From NCBI GenBank assembly GCA_039028895.1, contig JBCCHF010000027.1:1-64000 (forward strand): a DNA stretch of 64,000 nucleotides, in the 5' to 3' direction. Made by a program: the position numbers and the translations under genes. Origin of the DNA: JAHDCJ01 sp039028895. Its GTDB lineage: Bacteria > Bacteroidota > Bacteroidia > Chitinophagales > Saprospiraceae. The notes under the pieces were generated by a model. That model saw only the letters and a program-made list of their open reading frames with translations, was not told the origin of the DNA and ran no database searches. How positions within the stretch are numbered: the stretch's first letter is position 1; each line of letters starts with the position of its first letter. Below, piece by piece: positions 54,473-63,731 of this stretch.

Positions 54473-55753
54473 TCAACTTTCTGATAAGATTTCTGATACA
54501 TCCATCCTCATTGCTTGCCAGGCAGGCAACAGGGCTGAAACAATTCCAACCGTAAAGGTAAGGAGTAGCAACCATTCTTCCCCAGGTACCCATTCGGCGC
54601 CAAATTGAAGGTTGAAATCACTTTCTGCTTGCTGGTTAATAAAATGAATGCCAACCCTACTTAATAGCCAACCAAAAATGTAGCCAATTCCGGCCAATAT
54701 TAATCCTTCTAGCAACAACAGACTAAATAGATGCCCGGGGCGGTACCCGACAGATCTCATCAGCGCCAACTCGTGTTTTCGATCTCGGAGTCGGCTGTAT
54801 AAAACAAAAAACACACTGAAGCCAGCCATTAACATTATGCCTCCGGCAATCAGTTTTAAAGTTGTAGCCCCTATTCCCAGCATATAAAATAATCGATTGA
54901 TTTCCAGTGCAGGCAAAACTGCTTGCATGTTGGTCTGCTCATTAATTAAACGGGGCATATTCAGTACAGCCATTTTGGTTTTATACTTTAATAAAACCGC
55001 TGTAATTTCCATGCTATCGGCAGTTATGACATGATCTGCATGATCATGATCATGGTCATGGTCGTGATGCTCATGGTCATGATCGAAATCTAATTCAAGA
55101 GCATGAACTGTATCGATAGGAGGGTGGTCATGACCTTCTTCATGTGAGTGGACCTCCCAGACACTTTCAATATTGGTTAACACCAGGCGATCCAGAACTG
55201 AATTTGTTTTCTTTAATATACCAACTACCGTGTAAGGATGATTATCATGGACATGCCCTTGTTCCACTTCGCCATGAGTCCCTAGAAATGTGTCGCCTAG
55301 GCTTAACCCTGACTTTACGGCAATATCAGCACCCAAAGTCACCTCCATTGATTTAGAGAATAATGCTCCCTGGGCCAATTGCCCGTTGTATTTATTTATA
55401 TACTCAGGCGTCGTGCCCAAAATCCGATGGCCTAGGTAGGAATCTCCATAAGCGAGAGGAATTGCCTCTGCCACCATTGGTTTTTCCATTATTTCTTTGG
55501 CTTCTGCAAGCTTAATGTTTCCAGTAGGCGCATCAAGGTGGTAAATAGCTGAGAGCACGAGTTGTAGGGGACTGCCTTTGGCGCCGATGACAAGGTCAAT
55601 ATTCTGTAGATCCCGTTCAAACTTTTGCTCTAATTGGTGTTGGATCAATAACAATAATGAAATGATACCTACCCCGAAGAGTAAAAGACTTACGCAGAGC
55701 GCAGTATTCAGGGGTTTGTAGATAATATTTTTCCAAGCTATTTTCCCGAGCAT
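54473..55753 (-). CDS. FtsX-type ABC permease with His/Asp-rich loop
   Basis: 426 residues: N-terminal helix, large periplasmic domain (about 45-275), three C-terminal helices in MacB/FtsX arrangement. In the periplasmic domain are three His-rich stretches: HVHDNHP, HSHEEGHDHPP and DHDHEHHDHDHDHDH, probably binding zinc. The ATPase is encoded 9 bp upstream. In the Vibrio Zrg locus a separate His-rich periplasmic protein is present; here that function may be built into the permease. Transport direction is not clear from sequence. Confidence 0.87.
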   Translation of the reverse strand: MLGKIAWKNIIYKPLNTALCVSLLLFGVGIISLLLLIQHQLEQKFERDLQNIDLVIGAKGSPLQLVLSAIYHLDAPTGNIKLAEAKEIMEKPMVAEAIPLAYGDSYLGHRILGTTPEYINKYNGQLAQGALFSKSMEVTLGADIAVKSGLSLGDTFLGTHGEVEQGHVHDNHPYTVVGILKKTNSVLDRLVLTNIESVWEVHSHEEGHDHPPIDTVHALELDFDHDHEHHDHDHDHDHADHVITADSMEITAVLLKYKTKMAVLNMPRLINEQTNMQAVLPALEINRLFYMLGIGATTLKLIAGGIMLMAGFSVFFVLYSRLRDRKHELALMRSVGYRPGHLFSLLLLEGLILAGIGYIFGWLLSRVGIHFINQQAESDFNLQFGAEWVPGEEWLLLLTFTVGIVSALLPAWQAMRMDVSEILSES

Positions 55754-55762
55754 CTCTTGATT

Positions 55763-56395
55763 CTACATTTTGGAAATGGTATTTAATTCAATACTATTCT
55801 GTACTTCTGATCTTAGACGATCATCATGAGTCACAATGATGAGCGCAGCATGATTGGCCACTGCTTCTTCTAGTAAAAGGTTGATGACCTGAGCGCAGTT
55901 CTTGTTATCCAGTGCGCTTGTTGGTTCATCAGCTAGAATGAGCTTTGGTTCGTTCATAACAGCTCTTGCTATGGTGGCTCGTTGTTGTTGGCCCATGCTA
56001 AGCTGATTCGGATATCGCGATAAGAAATCACCAATGTTCAGTCGACTGGCTGTTGTCCGGGCTTTATCTTTACTGCCAGAATAAGGCGAGGTCAACAAAT
56101 TGTCCAAAATTGACAGGGACTCTATGAAATAAGACTGTTGATAGACGATGCCAATATGTTGTCCTCTGAAGCGGTCCATCTTACTGGGTGGTAAGTCGGA
56201 AATGCTATCACCATTAATTAAAACCTGCCCGTTTGTTGGGCGCCTTAGTCCGGCCAGTAAATGTAATAATGTGGTTTTGCCACAACCTGATTCTCCGCAG
56301 ATCAATAATGGATGGCCTGCTTCCACATTGAAATCAGGGAAGATAATCGGCGCAGACCCCGGATATTGATATGATAAATTCTTAGTTTGAACCAT
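55763..56395 (-). CDS. LolD/MacB-type ABC ATPase
   Basis: 210 residues. Walker A CGESGCGKTT, signature LSMGQQQR, Walker B LILADEPTSALD, H-loop VTHDD. Short LolD-type ATPase, partner of the FtsX permease encoded 9 bp downstream. One base separates it from the His-rich COG0523 gene. Confidence 0.92.
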   Translation of the reverse strand: MVQTKNLSYQYPGSAPIIFPDFNVEAGHPLLICGESGCGKTTLLHLLAGLRRPTNGQVLINGDSISDLPPSKMDRFRGQHIGIVYQQSYFIESLSILDNLLTSPYSGSKDKARTTASRLNIGDFLSRYPNQLSMGQQQRATIARAVMNEPKLILADEPTSALDNKNCAQVINLLLEEAVANHAALIIVTHDDRLRSEVQNSIELNTISKM

Positions 56396-56396
56396 A

Positions 56397-57467
56397 TTAT
56401 TTGGCGATCATATTAGTCTTCGAGTAGTTAGCTGAAATACACTTATTGAGTAGTTTTTCCAGTCCTTGTCTCTTCAGGTTTTTGCCAATAAACACTAGGA
56501 TGCTTTGTTTTGTTTCGGCAGGATCCCATACGCGTTTTTCCTGAAAGTCCAACCTTCTTCCCACAGACTGGAGGATACATTGATGTTCCTTGTTTTCCAA
56601 CCATACCAAACCTTTGATTCTATACAATCCAACTGCCTGAAAAGTAAGGTAAACAAATAGTTGTTGGTACAATACCTGGAAATCAAAAGGTACATTAAAT
56701 GTAAAGGTATGACTATGGATGTCTTCAGTGTGATGATGGTGGTGATGCGTGTGTGGTTTCTGGACAGGAAAATTCAGTTCACTGGAGCCATGTTCGCGTT
56801 TATGATCATGTTCGTGATGGTGATGGTGATCATGCCCATGGTCAGTATTTGATTTTAATAAAAGTTCCTCCAACTTTTCGTTGATGGAATGGTATTCAAT
56901 CTCCGGGAACTCGTTTTTATGGCCTTTGAATATTTTTGCCAAAGGATTCAATTGCTGCAGCTTTTTTTCTAAAATTGAAATATAATCCTCGCTCACTAAA
57001 TCAATTTTATTAATGAGTAAGATATCACTGAATGAAATTTGACTTAGCGCTTCCTCTGTTTCGACAAGCTGATCTTCTACCAGTTCAGCATCAATCATGC
57101 AAATTATTGAGGTAAGCGGAAAATGTTTTTTTATTAAAGGGTGCGCCACAAATGGTTGGGCCAAACCTGTAGGATCAGCAACTCCTGTAGCTTCAATAAT
57201 TACTTCATCAAATTCAGCCCTTTTCTCGAAAAGATCATTGAGTATATCATATAAATTATCATTGAGCGTACAGCAGAGACAGCCATTGTTTAGTTCAACA
57301 ATGGTCTCATCAGGCCGCATCACCAGTTCATTGTCAATGCCCTGTTCGCCAAATTCGTTTTCAATGATAGCATACCGTGTGCCTTCATTTTCCTGAAGCA
57401 GGTGATTAAGGAAGGTGGTTTTACCGGCACCTAAAAATCCAGTGAGGATGGTTACTGGTTTCTTCAA
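56397..57467 (-). CDS. COG0523 GTPase with His-rich insert
   Basis: 356 residues. Walker A GFLGAGKTTFLN, CXCC in NGCLCCTLND, switch EATGVADP, NKID, and C-terminal CobW domain. Between the domains (about 210-255) lies a His-rich insert, DHGHDHHHHHEHDH and HTHHHHHHTED, a likely zinc store or acquisition site. Distinct from the ZigA-type paralogue in the same operon, so the operon encodes two metallochaperone-type GTPases. Flanked at one base on each side by transporter genes. Confidence 0.92.
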   Translation of the reverse strand: MKKPVTILTGFLGAGKTTFLNHLLQENEGTRYAIIENEFGEQGIDNELVMRPDETIVELNNGCLCCTLNDNLYDILNDLFEKRAEFDEVIIEATGVADPTGLAQPFVAHPLIKKHFPLTSIICMIDAELVEDQLVETEEALSQISFSDILLINKIDLVSEDYISILEKKLQQLNPLAKIFKGHKNEFPEIEYHSINEKLEELLLKSNTDHGHDHHHHHEHDHKREHGSSELNFPVQKPHTHHHHHHTEDIHSHTFTFNVPFDFQVLYQQLFVYLTFQAVGLYRIKGLVWLENKEHQCILQSVGRRLDFQEKRVWDPAETKQSILVFIGKNLKRQGLEKLLNKCISANYSKTNMIAK

Positions 57468-57468
57468 A

Positions 57469-58788
57469 TTATTCAGTTTTTAGCATTTCATGATATTCAT
57501 TAAACTTTGGCTTATCAACCTTCACATCATTCCACATATCAAGCACCATAGTACGAATTTGCTTATCAATCAGTGTTTGAATTTCTGTGCGATAATTTTG
57601 GTAATCATCGTAATGTGTCTGACAAATAGTATTAAAACGATTTTGGAAAAAAGTAACCGGATTGAACAGGTAACTTGCCTTGATCATCTTGTTCTTTGAA
57701 TTATTGTCAGCCTCTATTGGAGCAATACTTTCCTTCATCATTTCATTAACTAAACCAGCGGCAGAACGATTCATTGCCTGATTTCGTTTCTTTTCGTCAC
57801 TCGCAACAGGGCTATCGACAATTTCAGGGAACAAAACATCCAACTGCGCCTGGAAAAGACTGTCTGGCTGGTCAAACAAGTCCTGTCTTTTATCTCGTTT
57901 GGCATCAATGAAATCCATCATCAAATTGGCGGGTTTATCAATACTGATTACTTGATGAACAATAGCCGGAATGATGAATGCAAACACTATCCAGACCCCT
58001 ACCATTTTGAGGGTATTACTCATAATGCTTAAACCACTTCTCAAAATGAAAAAATAAATTGCTGACCAAAATATGAGATAAATAATACTATTCGTCAGCA
58101 TTTGAGCGAAAGCAGTTCCAGAATGGGAAAATACACCCGTCAGCGTAGCCCCATAAGTTAGTAAACCGGTAATCAATCCAAACGTCAATACGACATAAAA
58201 AGCGGCACGACTTAACAGCCAAATATTGCTGGAAGTAGTTTGTACCTCGATTAGCGGCATAAACCCCTGTTCTGTCTCCAGACTTTTAAGGTTGTATAGC
58301 AAAATTAATAATAATAAAGGTAGCAGAAAAAGTAGGGTGAAGGTAAAGTCAAGGGTGCCGGTTTGTAACCGCTCAGGATTAGCTAGTTCCTTAGTCATGT
58401 CAGGGTCGTAAGGACTTGCCCAGAAAGTAACCCGTTTATAGAATCCATATTGTTCGGCTTGACCGATGTTGTAAACCTGGGCGGCTGAAGGGGTTTTGAA
58501 GTGATAGTTGTTATTATACCACATCGCCCAGTAGGGAGAGGTAATGTCAATCCACGGCCTTTCTTCCGGCCCCTTCTTTCCTTCGTCGTAGTAGTCGAGA
58601 TATTTTTGTCTTTCTTCAGCAATAGTTTCATTGATCTTTCCAATCTCTGAAATTTGCTCATGGTAAAGACTTGCCCCATTGTGGAGCCCATATAATCCTG
58701 CTACTACAAATAAAACTAATGCCACTACTTTAAAAGGACTGCGGATAAAATGCTTCCATTCAAAGAGAAATATGCTCAAGCCTCTCAT
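57469..58788 (-). CDS. ABC permease, DUF3526 type (second)
   Basis: 439 residues. One N-terminal helix, a periplasmic segment of about 120 residues, and five helices grouped in the middle, then a long extracytoplasmic or cytoplasmic C-terminal part with a last helix absent. Same organisation as the next upstream gene, with which it overlaps by 4 bp (translational coupling), so both likely form one permease pair with the ATPase at 60201. Substrate unknown. Confidence 0.85.
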   Translation of the reverse strand: MRGLSIFLFEWKHFIRSPFKVVALVLFVVAGLYGLHNGASLYHEQISEIGKINETIAEERQKYLDYYDEGKKGPEERPWIDITSPYWAMWYNNNYHFKTPSAAQVYNIGQAEQYGFYKRVTFWASPYDPDMTKELANPERLQTGTLDFTFTLLFLLPLLLLILLYNLKSLETEQGFMPLIEVQTTSSNIWLLSRAAFYVVLTFGLITGLLTYGATLTGVFSHSGTAFAQMLTNSIIYLIFWSAIYFFILRSGLSIMSNTLKMVGVWIVFAFIIPAIVHQVISIDKPANLMMDFIDAKRDKRQDLFDQPDSLFQAQLDVLFPEIVDSPVASDEKKRNQAMNRSAAGLVNEMMKESIAPIEADNNSKNKMIKASYLFNPVTFFQNRFNTICQTHYDDYQNYRTEIQTLIDKQIRTMVLDMWNDVKVDKPKFNEYHEMLKTE

Positions 58789-60194
58789 ACGATCTGCATA
58801 TTTTTCGTTCCAAAAATCAGTAGTAGACTAACAAAAATCACCCAGCCAAATAAAAGGACGAGGTCGGGGATATAATTGGATAATACCGAAGCCAGGGCTG
58901 TAGGTCGGTATTGATAATCGGGAACTGACTTAAAAAATTCGTTGTCGGCTTTCCATCCCCATTCTCCGGTTTTGGAACCGCCGAAAGCATGCTCATCATT
59001 GAGTGCTTTGATAAAGCCTCTTCTGTAATTTTCTACCTGAACTAAAAACTCCTGGTGATGCAGGTTGTCACTTGCAGAGAAACCCATGCTGGCATTTTGG
59101 AGAGAAACAAATGGATTAAAGACGCCTGCCATCTGGTAAGTCTGTTTTTGTTTGGTCAAAACTTCGCGCAAATTGCCAAAATGCTTGTCCCAAACCTGGT
59201 TGCCATATTCCTCATCAGCTTGCATTCTGATGCCATCAAAGTTGATCGGGAGTTGAGTAAGACTGTCAACTCCGTATTCCTCCAGAGTTTTAATTTTTAA
59301 GGCTTCACCTCTTTCATCTCTTGGATTATGTCCATCGATGCCTTTGGAACGATCTTCCTGCATGGCTGCTGTAAATGCTTTTCGGCTGGGTAACTCATGC
59401 AGTTTTTCAACCGAGCTCATTAGAATATTGGGCAAAAAGATGGTCCAAAGAATCCAGATACCCAGCATAGAGGTAAGGGCTACAGTCGGGTTTTGCCAAC
59501 GAGCAGAAAACATAACCGTAAGCCCGCAAATGATAAAGTAGTACAAAGCATAAGATAAATAGAAAAAGAAGGTTCTGCTAAGGAGATCAGCATTGATGTT
59601 ACCCAGGTTGAATAACGCATAGACCAAGACAGTCAATGATAAAAGGGCCATGCCGTATAACCAAACTGACAATGTCTTGGCCCATACTATATTTGATGGT
59701 TTCGCACCCTGGAGAACAAGTAATTTTAGTCGGCCACTTTGTTTTTCACTGCTCACACTATGAAAGGCCAAAAACATAAGTAATAGCGGCAGGATATACT
59801 GCAAAAGCAAAGAACTTTTAAGTTTACCAAATTTTGAGACAGATTGCATTTGGGAAACCTCAGAATGCACAATCTCATTCTGTACATGACCTTCCACGCG
59901 CAACACATTGCCTGTTACACTGTTGACGCCTTCATCGAGACTACTTAGCAAATTGGCTGGTTTAAATACATAAGTGCCATAGTGGGCAGCGCCATGCGGG
60001 TTCATTGCATCAATATTTTCCCACTGCTGGCGAATCTCCGTCTTGGCGAGTTCATATTGCTCAGCTTGTTTATTGGTTTGCTGGTTGCCCAAAAAAACAG
60101 ATAGCATCAAAACCAATAGAAACCCCAGGCTGACACCGATTAAAGTCCGGTTTCTGCCAAGGTGTTGCCATTCATTTTTTATGATTTGCCACAT
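58785..60194 (-). CDS. ABC permease, DUF3526 type (first)
   Basis: 469 residues; helix at the N-terminus (GVSLGFLLVLMLSVFLG), periplasmic loop, a run of helices about 130-260, a large loop, and a final helix (LVLLFGWVIFVSLLLIFG). Contains the segment HSVSSEKQSGRLKLLVLQG, which contacts the ATPase in ABC-2-type permeases. It starts 6 bp after the ATPase gene. ABC-2 type systems usually export or act on envelope components. Confidence 0.87.
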   Translation of the reverse strand: MWQIIKNEWQHLGRNRTLIGVSLGFLLVLMLSVFLGNQQTNKQAEQYELAKTEIRQQWENIDAMNPHGAAHYGTYVFKPANLLSSLDEGVNSVTGNVLRVEGHVQNEIVHSEVSQMQSVSKFGKLKSSLLLQYILPLLLMFLAFHSVSSEKQSGRLKLLVLQGAKPSNIVWAKTLSVWLYGMALLSLTVLVYALFNLGNINADLLSRTFFFYLSYALYYFIICGLTVMFSARWQNPTVALTSMLGIWILWTIFLPNILMSSVEKLHELPSRKAFTAAMQEDRSKGIDGHNPRDERGEALKIKTLEEYGVDSLTQLPINFDGIRMQADEEYGNQVWDKHFGNLREVLTKQKQTYQMAGVFNPFVSLQNASMGFSASDNLHHQEFLVQVENYRRGFIKALNDEHAFGGSKTGEWGWKADNEFFKSVPDYQYRPTALASVLSNYIPDLVLLFGWVIFVSLLLIFGTKNMQIV

Positions 60195-60200
60195 AGTCCT

Positions 60201-60902
60201 TTAATCTTTCATGTATTCCAAATACAGCGTCTCTAATTCATTAGCACTAACATCTTTACTGTTAAGCTCTTTGATCAGACTACCCTTTTTCAAGATACCA
60301 ATCCGGTGACAGACCTCACGAACCCGGAAAATATCGTGCGAAGCCATTAAGATGGTAGCGCCTTCTGCCGCAAGTTTTTTCAACAAAGCAGACAACTCGT
60401 TGCTGGCTAAAGGATCAAGGCCACTCGCCGGTTCGTCGAGGAGATACACTTTGGCTTTTTTAGCGTAGGCAATGGCTATACCTACCTTTTGACGCATACC
60501 TTTTGAGTAGCCTGATACTTTTTTGTGATGCGCTTCTTTTTCAAGTCCACAAGTGTCGAGGAAATCTTGTAATTCAGATTTCGAATATTTGAGGTTGGCC
60601 AGGCGACAAAAATATTCCAGATTCTCTAATCCTGATAAGTAGGGGTATAGGGTTACATTTTCGGGGATATAACCAATGAGTTTCCTTACCTCGCTGGATT
60701 TTTCTGCGATATTCATTTGATTAATGGATACCGTTCCAGAGTCGGGACTGATAAATCCCAGTAGCATATTAATGGTTGTAGATTTTCCGGCTCCATTAGC
60801 GCCCAGAAGGCCAAGAATTTCACCTTCTTCAACATTTAAAGTGAGGTTTTGTACGGCTTTGACGCCTTTGAATGATTTGGAGGTGTTTTGAATTTGAATC
60901 AT
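60201..60902 (-). CDS. ABC ATPase, NosF/CcmA type; first gene of the operon
   Basis: 233 residues. Walker A GANGAGKST, signature SGYSKGMRQK, Walker B VYLLDEPASGLDP, H-loop MASHD. It starts 70 bp after the minus-strand -7 box. Forms an ABC-2-type system with the two DUF3526 permeases. NosF-type transporters in other bacteria assist metal-centre assembly in the periplasm. Confidence 0.92.
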   Translation of the reverse strand: MIQIQNTSKSFKGVKAVQNLTLNVEEGEILGLLGANGAGKSTTINMLLGFISPDSGTVSINQMNIAEKSSEVRKLIGYIPENVTLYPYLSGLENLEYFCRLANLKYSKSELQDFLDTCGLEKEAHHKKVSGYSKGMRQKVGIAIAYAKKAKVYLLDEPASGLDPLASNELSALLKKLAAEGATILMASHDIFRVREVCHRIGILKKGSLIKELNSKDVSANELETLYLEYMKD

Positions 60903-60932
60903 GGGACGAAAGGTTTTAATCTAACCGCGATG

Positions 60933-60972
60933 CAAAAATAAGCAAAAAATAACAATGCAACACTGTTGCATT
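60933..60972 (-). promoter_or_regulatory. Minus-strand promoter and operator 1 (shared)
   Basis: Operator 1 is a perfect 9-1-9 palindrome, AATGCAACA-C-TGTTGCATT (60954-60972). On the minus strand TATTTTTG (60933-60940 complement) matches TAnnTTTG, with TTG 17 bp upstream inside the operator. So the operator overlaps the -33 element; binding would block the ten-gene operon. Confidence 0.7.
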
Positions 60973-61008
60973 TACTGAAACTTAGCTATCTTGCAACGCT
61001 GTTGTTTG
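60966..61008 (+). promoter_or_regulatory. Plus-strand promoter and operator 2
   Basis: Operator 2, TGCAACGCTGTTGTT (60992-61006), matches the 15-bp core of operator 1 in 12 positions and is 36 bp from it. The plus promoter is TTG (60966-60968) within operator 1, 18 bp, then TATCTTGC (60987-60994), a weak -7 box overlapped by operator 2. Confidence 0.6.
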
Positions 61009-61038
61009 CGCATTTTTTGTTCATCAACCGGGTTTTTG

Positions 61039-63249
61039 ATGAAAAGACAATTCCTCATTGTTGGTATATTCTTATTGATTTCGCAAATATCGTTTTCACA
61101 GTATGACGATGCTAATTTTCCTCCTTCTGAAAATCCTGTAGAGATAGTTGTTCAAGCCACATCTTCCAAAATTAATATTGATGGTAGTCTGGACGAAGCG
61201 GATTGGGAATTAGCAACCCCAATCTCTGATTTTTTCAGAAGAGAGCCCCGGCAGGGCGGTGAAATCCGTTATGAAACGCAGGTGAAGTTTCTTTACGATG
61301 AAAAGTTTCTTTATATCGGTGCATTTTGTGAAGATAGTGTAGGGTTGAAAGGCATTCGTGTACAAGATCTTAGGAGAGACTTTAGTTGGGGCGTGAATGA
61401 TATTTTCGGTGTAGCTCTTGATCCGCAGAATCTTAAGCAATATGCCCAGGTTTTTCAAACCACACCTCATGGTAATCAACGTGATTTTCAAAATTTTGGT
61501 GGCAATGTGTTTGACATTGGCTGGAATACCTTGTGGCAGGCCAGAACTGAACGGACAAAGGATGGGTTCACAGCGGAGCTTGCCATTCCATTTAAGACTT
61601 TGCGTTACAATAAACCAAAAGACGGTGCACCTGTGGAGTGGGGCATTACCATAGTGAGGTATGCCAGACGAGATATTGAGGTGTCGACTTTTCCTGCAAT
61701 ACCACAATCTTTTACCCCTTATCGAATGACCTATGCGGCAAAGCTTACGGGCATTCAGGTGCCACCACCGTCAGCGAATATTCGAATAGAACCTTATACG
61801 CTTTACCAATACGATAGTGTAAATGAAGGTGATGGTCCTGATTCGGACAATAACTTCAAAATAGGTGGAGATGTAAAGTGGGCCATTAATCCCCATTCGG
61901 TGTTAGATTTAACGGTCAATACCGATTTTGCTCAGGCAGATGCTGACAGGGCGGTAAATAATCTGGAAAGGTTTAACATTTTTTTTCCTGAACAGCGACA
62001 GTTTTTTCTTGAGAATTCTGGTATATGGGCAGGGAGTAATCAACAATCAATCCGACCATTTTTTAGTAGAAGAATTGGTCTTCAGGGGAGTTTTAATGCG
62101 GAGCCAGCACCTGTGCATGTAGGAGCCAGGTATACACAACGCACCGAGAAGCAGGCGATTGCCGCCTTGTTTGTAAGGCAGGGAGCAACCGATAATTCCC
62201 CGGCATCCAATTTTGGCGTAGCGCGGTATCTAAAGAATTTTGGCAGAGAGAATAATATCGGCATCATGGTAACCCATCGATTGGATGAGGAGGCAATCCT
62301 GCTGGATATGGCGGCCAACAACAACACTACCGTTTCCATTGATGGACAATTAAGACCGTCAAGTGCATTAGACATACAATACCTTTTTACCAGCTCTTTT
62401 GATGAGGGTACGGGAGATGCTGGTTTTGCAGGGCGGCTTTCAGTCAACAGCTACACCAATAAACATCGGTTATTCTGGAGAACAGAATACACTCATGCTG
62501 ACTATAATCCGGCTATCGGATTCGTGAGGCAAAAAGATGTCATTCGGCACAACTCTGGGGGGTATTACATTTGGAGACCAAAGACCATTTCCTGGATCAG
62601 ACGGTGGGACCCTGGTGTGTTTGCCAATTATTATCATGACGCCTCGGATCCATCAAGTTTCCAACTGGCTACCTTGTATATTTTCCCGGTTTATTTGTGG
62701 TTTAAAGACAATAGTTTCCTAGAGGCTTCACTTACACCTACCTGGCAAAATATCAATTTTAATTTTAAACCATTGGGGATTCAGATTGAGGAGGGCAGTT
62801 ATTTTTATACCCGTTTCAGACTACGGTTTAATACAGATATGTCAAGGAAATGGTCCGCAGGTATTAATTATGATTTCGGAAAATTTTATAACGGAACACG
62901 GAATGCAATAAGGATTTCCGGAAGATTGGCTCCTATTCCACACATTGCACTTACAGCCGATTATGAGCGGAACATTATAAATGATGTCGGGATAGACCAA
63001 AACGACCTAACGACAAACCTTTACACAGTCGGGGCTAGGTTGGCCCTGAACCCAAGATTACAACTTTCAGCATTTTATCAATATAATAGTTTTGACGGGC
63101 AGGGCAGATGGAATGTCAGAGCAAGCTGGGAGTATTTGCCCCTGTCTTTTTTATATATCGTTTTTAATGACATCCAAATTGAAAATGAGTCAGAAATATT
63201 CAGACAACAACAATTTATTTCAAAACTCACTTTAGTAAGACAATTTTAA
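61039..63249 (+). CDS. DUF5916 outer-membrane protein with CBM9-like N-terminus
   Basis: About 736 residues from the ATG at 61039, which gives signal peptide MKRQFLIVGIFLLISQISFS; the frame is open further upstream. N-terminal CBM9-like domain (ASSKINIDGSLDEADWELA), then the DUF5916 domain, mostly beta strands, likely a barrel (NTDFAQADADRAVNNLERFNIFFPEQRQFFLEN-type segment, given in part). Ends SKLTLVRQF. Sits at the head of the divergent plus operon under operators 1 and 2. May be an uptake pore or receptor; substrate unknown. Confidence 0.82.
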   Translation: MKRQFLIVGIFLLISQISFSQYDDANFPPSENPVEIVVQATSSKINIDGSLDEADWELATPISDFFRREPRQGGEIRYETQVKFLYDEKFLYIGAFCEDSVGLKGIRVQDLRRDFSWGVNDIFGVALDPQNLKQYAQVFQTTPHGNQRDFQNFGGNVFDIGWNTLWQARTERTKDGFTAELAIPFKTLRYNKPKDGAPVEWGITIVRYARRDIEVSTFPAIPQSFTPYRMTYAAKLTGIQVPPPSANIRIEPYTLYQYDSVNEGDGPDSDNNFKIGGDVKWAINPHSVLDLTVNTDFAQADADRAVNNLERFNIFFPEQRQFFLENSGIWAGSNQQSIRPFFSRRIGLQGSFNAEPAPVHVGARYTQRTEKQAIAALFVRQGATDNSPASNFGVARYLKNFGRENNIGIMVTHRLDEEAILLDMAANNNTTVSIDGQLRPSSALDIQYLFTSSFDEGTGDAGFAGRLSVNSYTNKHRLFWRTEYTHADYNPAIGFVRQKDVIRHNSGGYYIWRPKTISWIRRWDPGVFANYYHDASDPSSFQLATLYIFPVYLWFKDNSFLEASLTPTWQNINFNFKPLGIQIEEGSYFYTRFRLRFNTDMSRKWSAGINYDFGKFYNGTRNAIRISGRLAPIPHIALTADYERNIINDVGIDQNDLTTNLYTVGARLALNPRLQLSAFYQYNSFDGQGRWNVRASWEYLPLSFLYIVFNDIQIENESEIFRQQQFISKLTLVRQF

Positions 63250-63277
63250 TCACGAAATTTACATTTACTTCAAGCAT

Positions 63278-63685
63278 ATGTCACTCGATTCCACCATTAA
63301 TAAATCTGATAATATAGGCGCATTTGCAAGTAGCCTTTGCCTTGTTCATTGTATTGCTACGCCTTTTATTTTTGTTTCTTCATCCTGTGCAATTTCTTGT
63401 GGTGCCAACTCTCCTTTCTGGTGGGTCGCCATAGACTACCTATTTATTGCCATTTCATTTTTTGCGGTTTACTGGTCAGCAAAAAATACTTCTAAAGAAT
63501 GGATGAGGTATGCATTTTGGATCAGTTGGGCATTACTACTAGTTGTAATCGCCAATGAAAGATTAAGCCTTGTACCCTTAACAGGCTATGCAATATACAT
63601 CCCTGCGATCGGACTGGTTGGGCTTCATTTATACAATAAGAAATATTGCCAATGTGTAGATACCGGTTTCTGTTCAACGACATAA
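63278..63685 (+). CDS. MerC-domain membrane protein
   Basis: 135 residues, four hydrophobic segments. MerC motif near the N-terminus LCLVHCIATPF with another Cys pair (SSSCAISCGA), and a Cys-rich tail KYCQCVDTGFC. MerC proteins carry metal ions (mercury in mer operons); here, without merA or merP, it is more likely a general metal transport protein. 28 bp after the DUF5916 gene. Confidence 0.85.
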   Translation: MSLDSTINKSDNIGAFASSLCLVHCIATPFIFVSSSCAISCGANSPFWWVAIDYLFIAISFFAVYWSAKNTSKEWMRYAFWISWALLLVVIANERLSLVPLTGYAIYIPAIGLVGLHLYNKKYCQCVDTGFCSTT

Positions 63686-63731
63686 AACCTGAAACCTTTC
63701 AGATTTGATTGAATAAAAGCTCAAGAACACC

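Noticed and set aside
56661..56852. Plus-strand Met/Val-rich ORF
   Set aside because: It is the antisense of the His-rich insert of the COG0523 gene (CAT/CAC codons read backwards).
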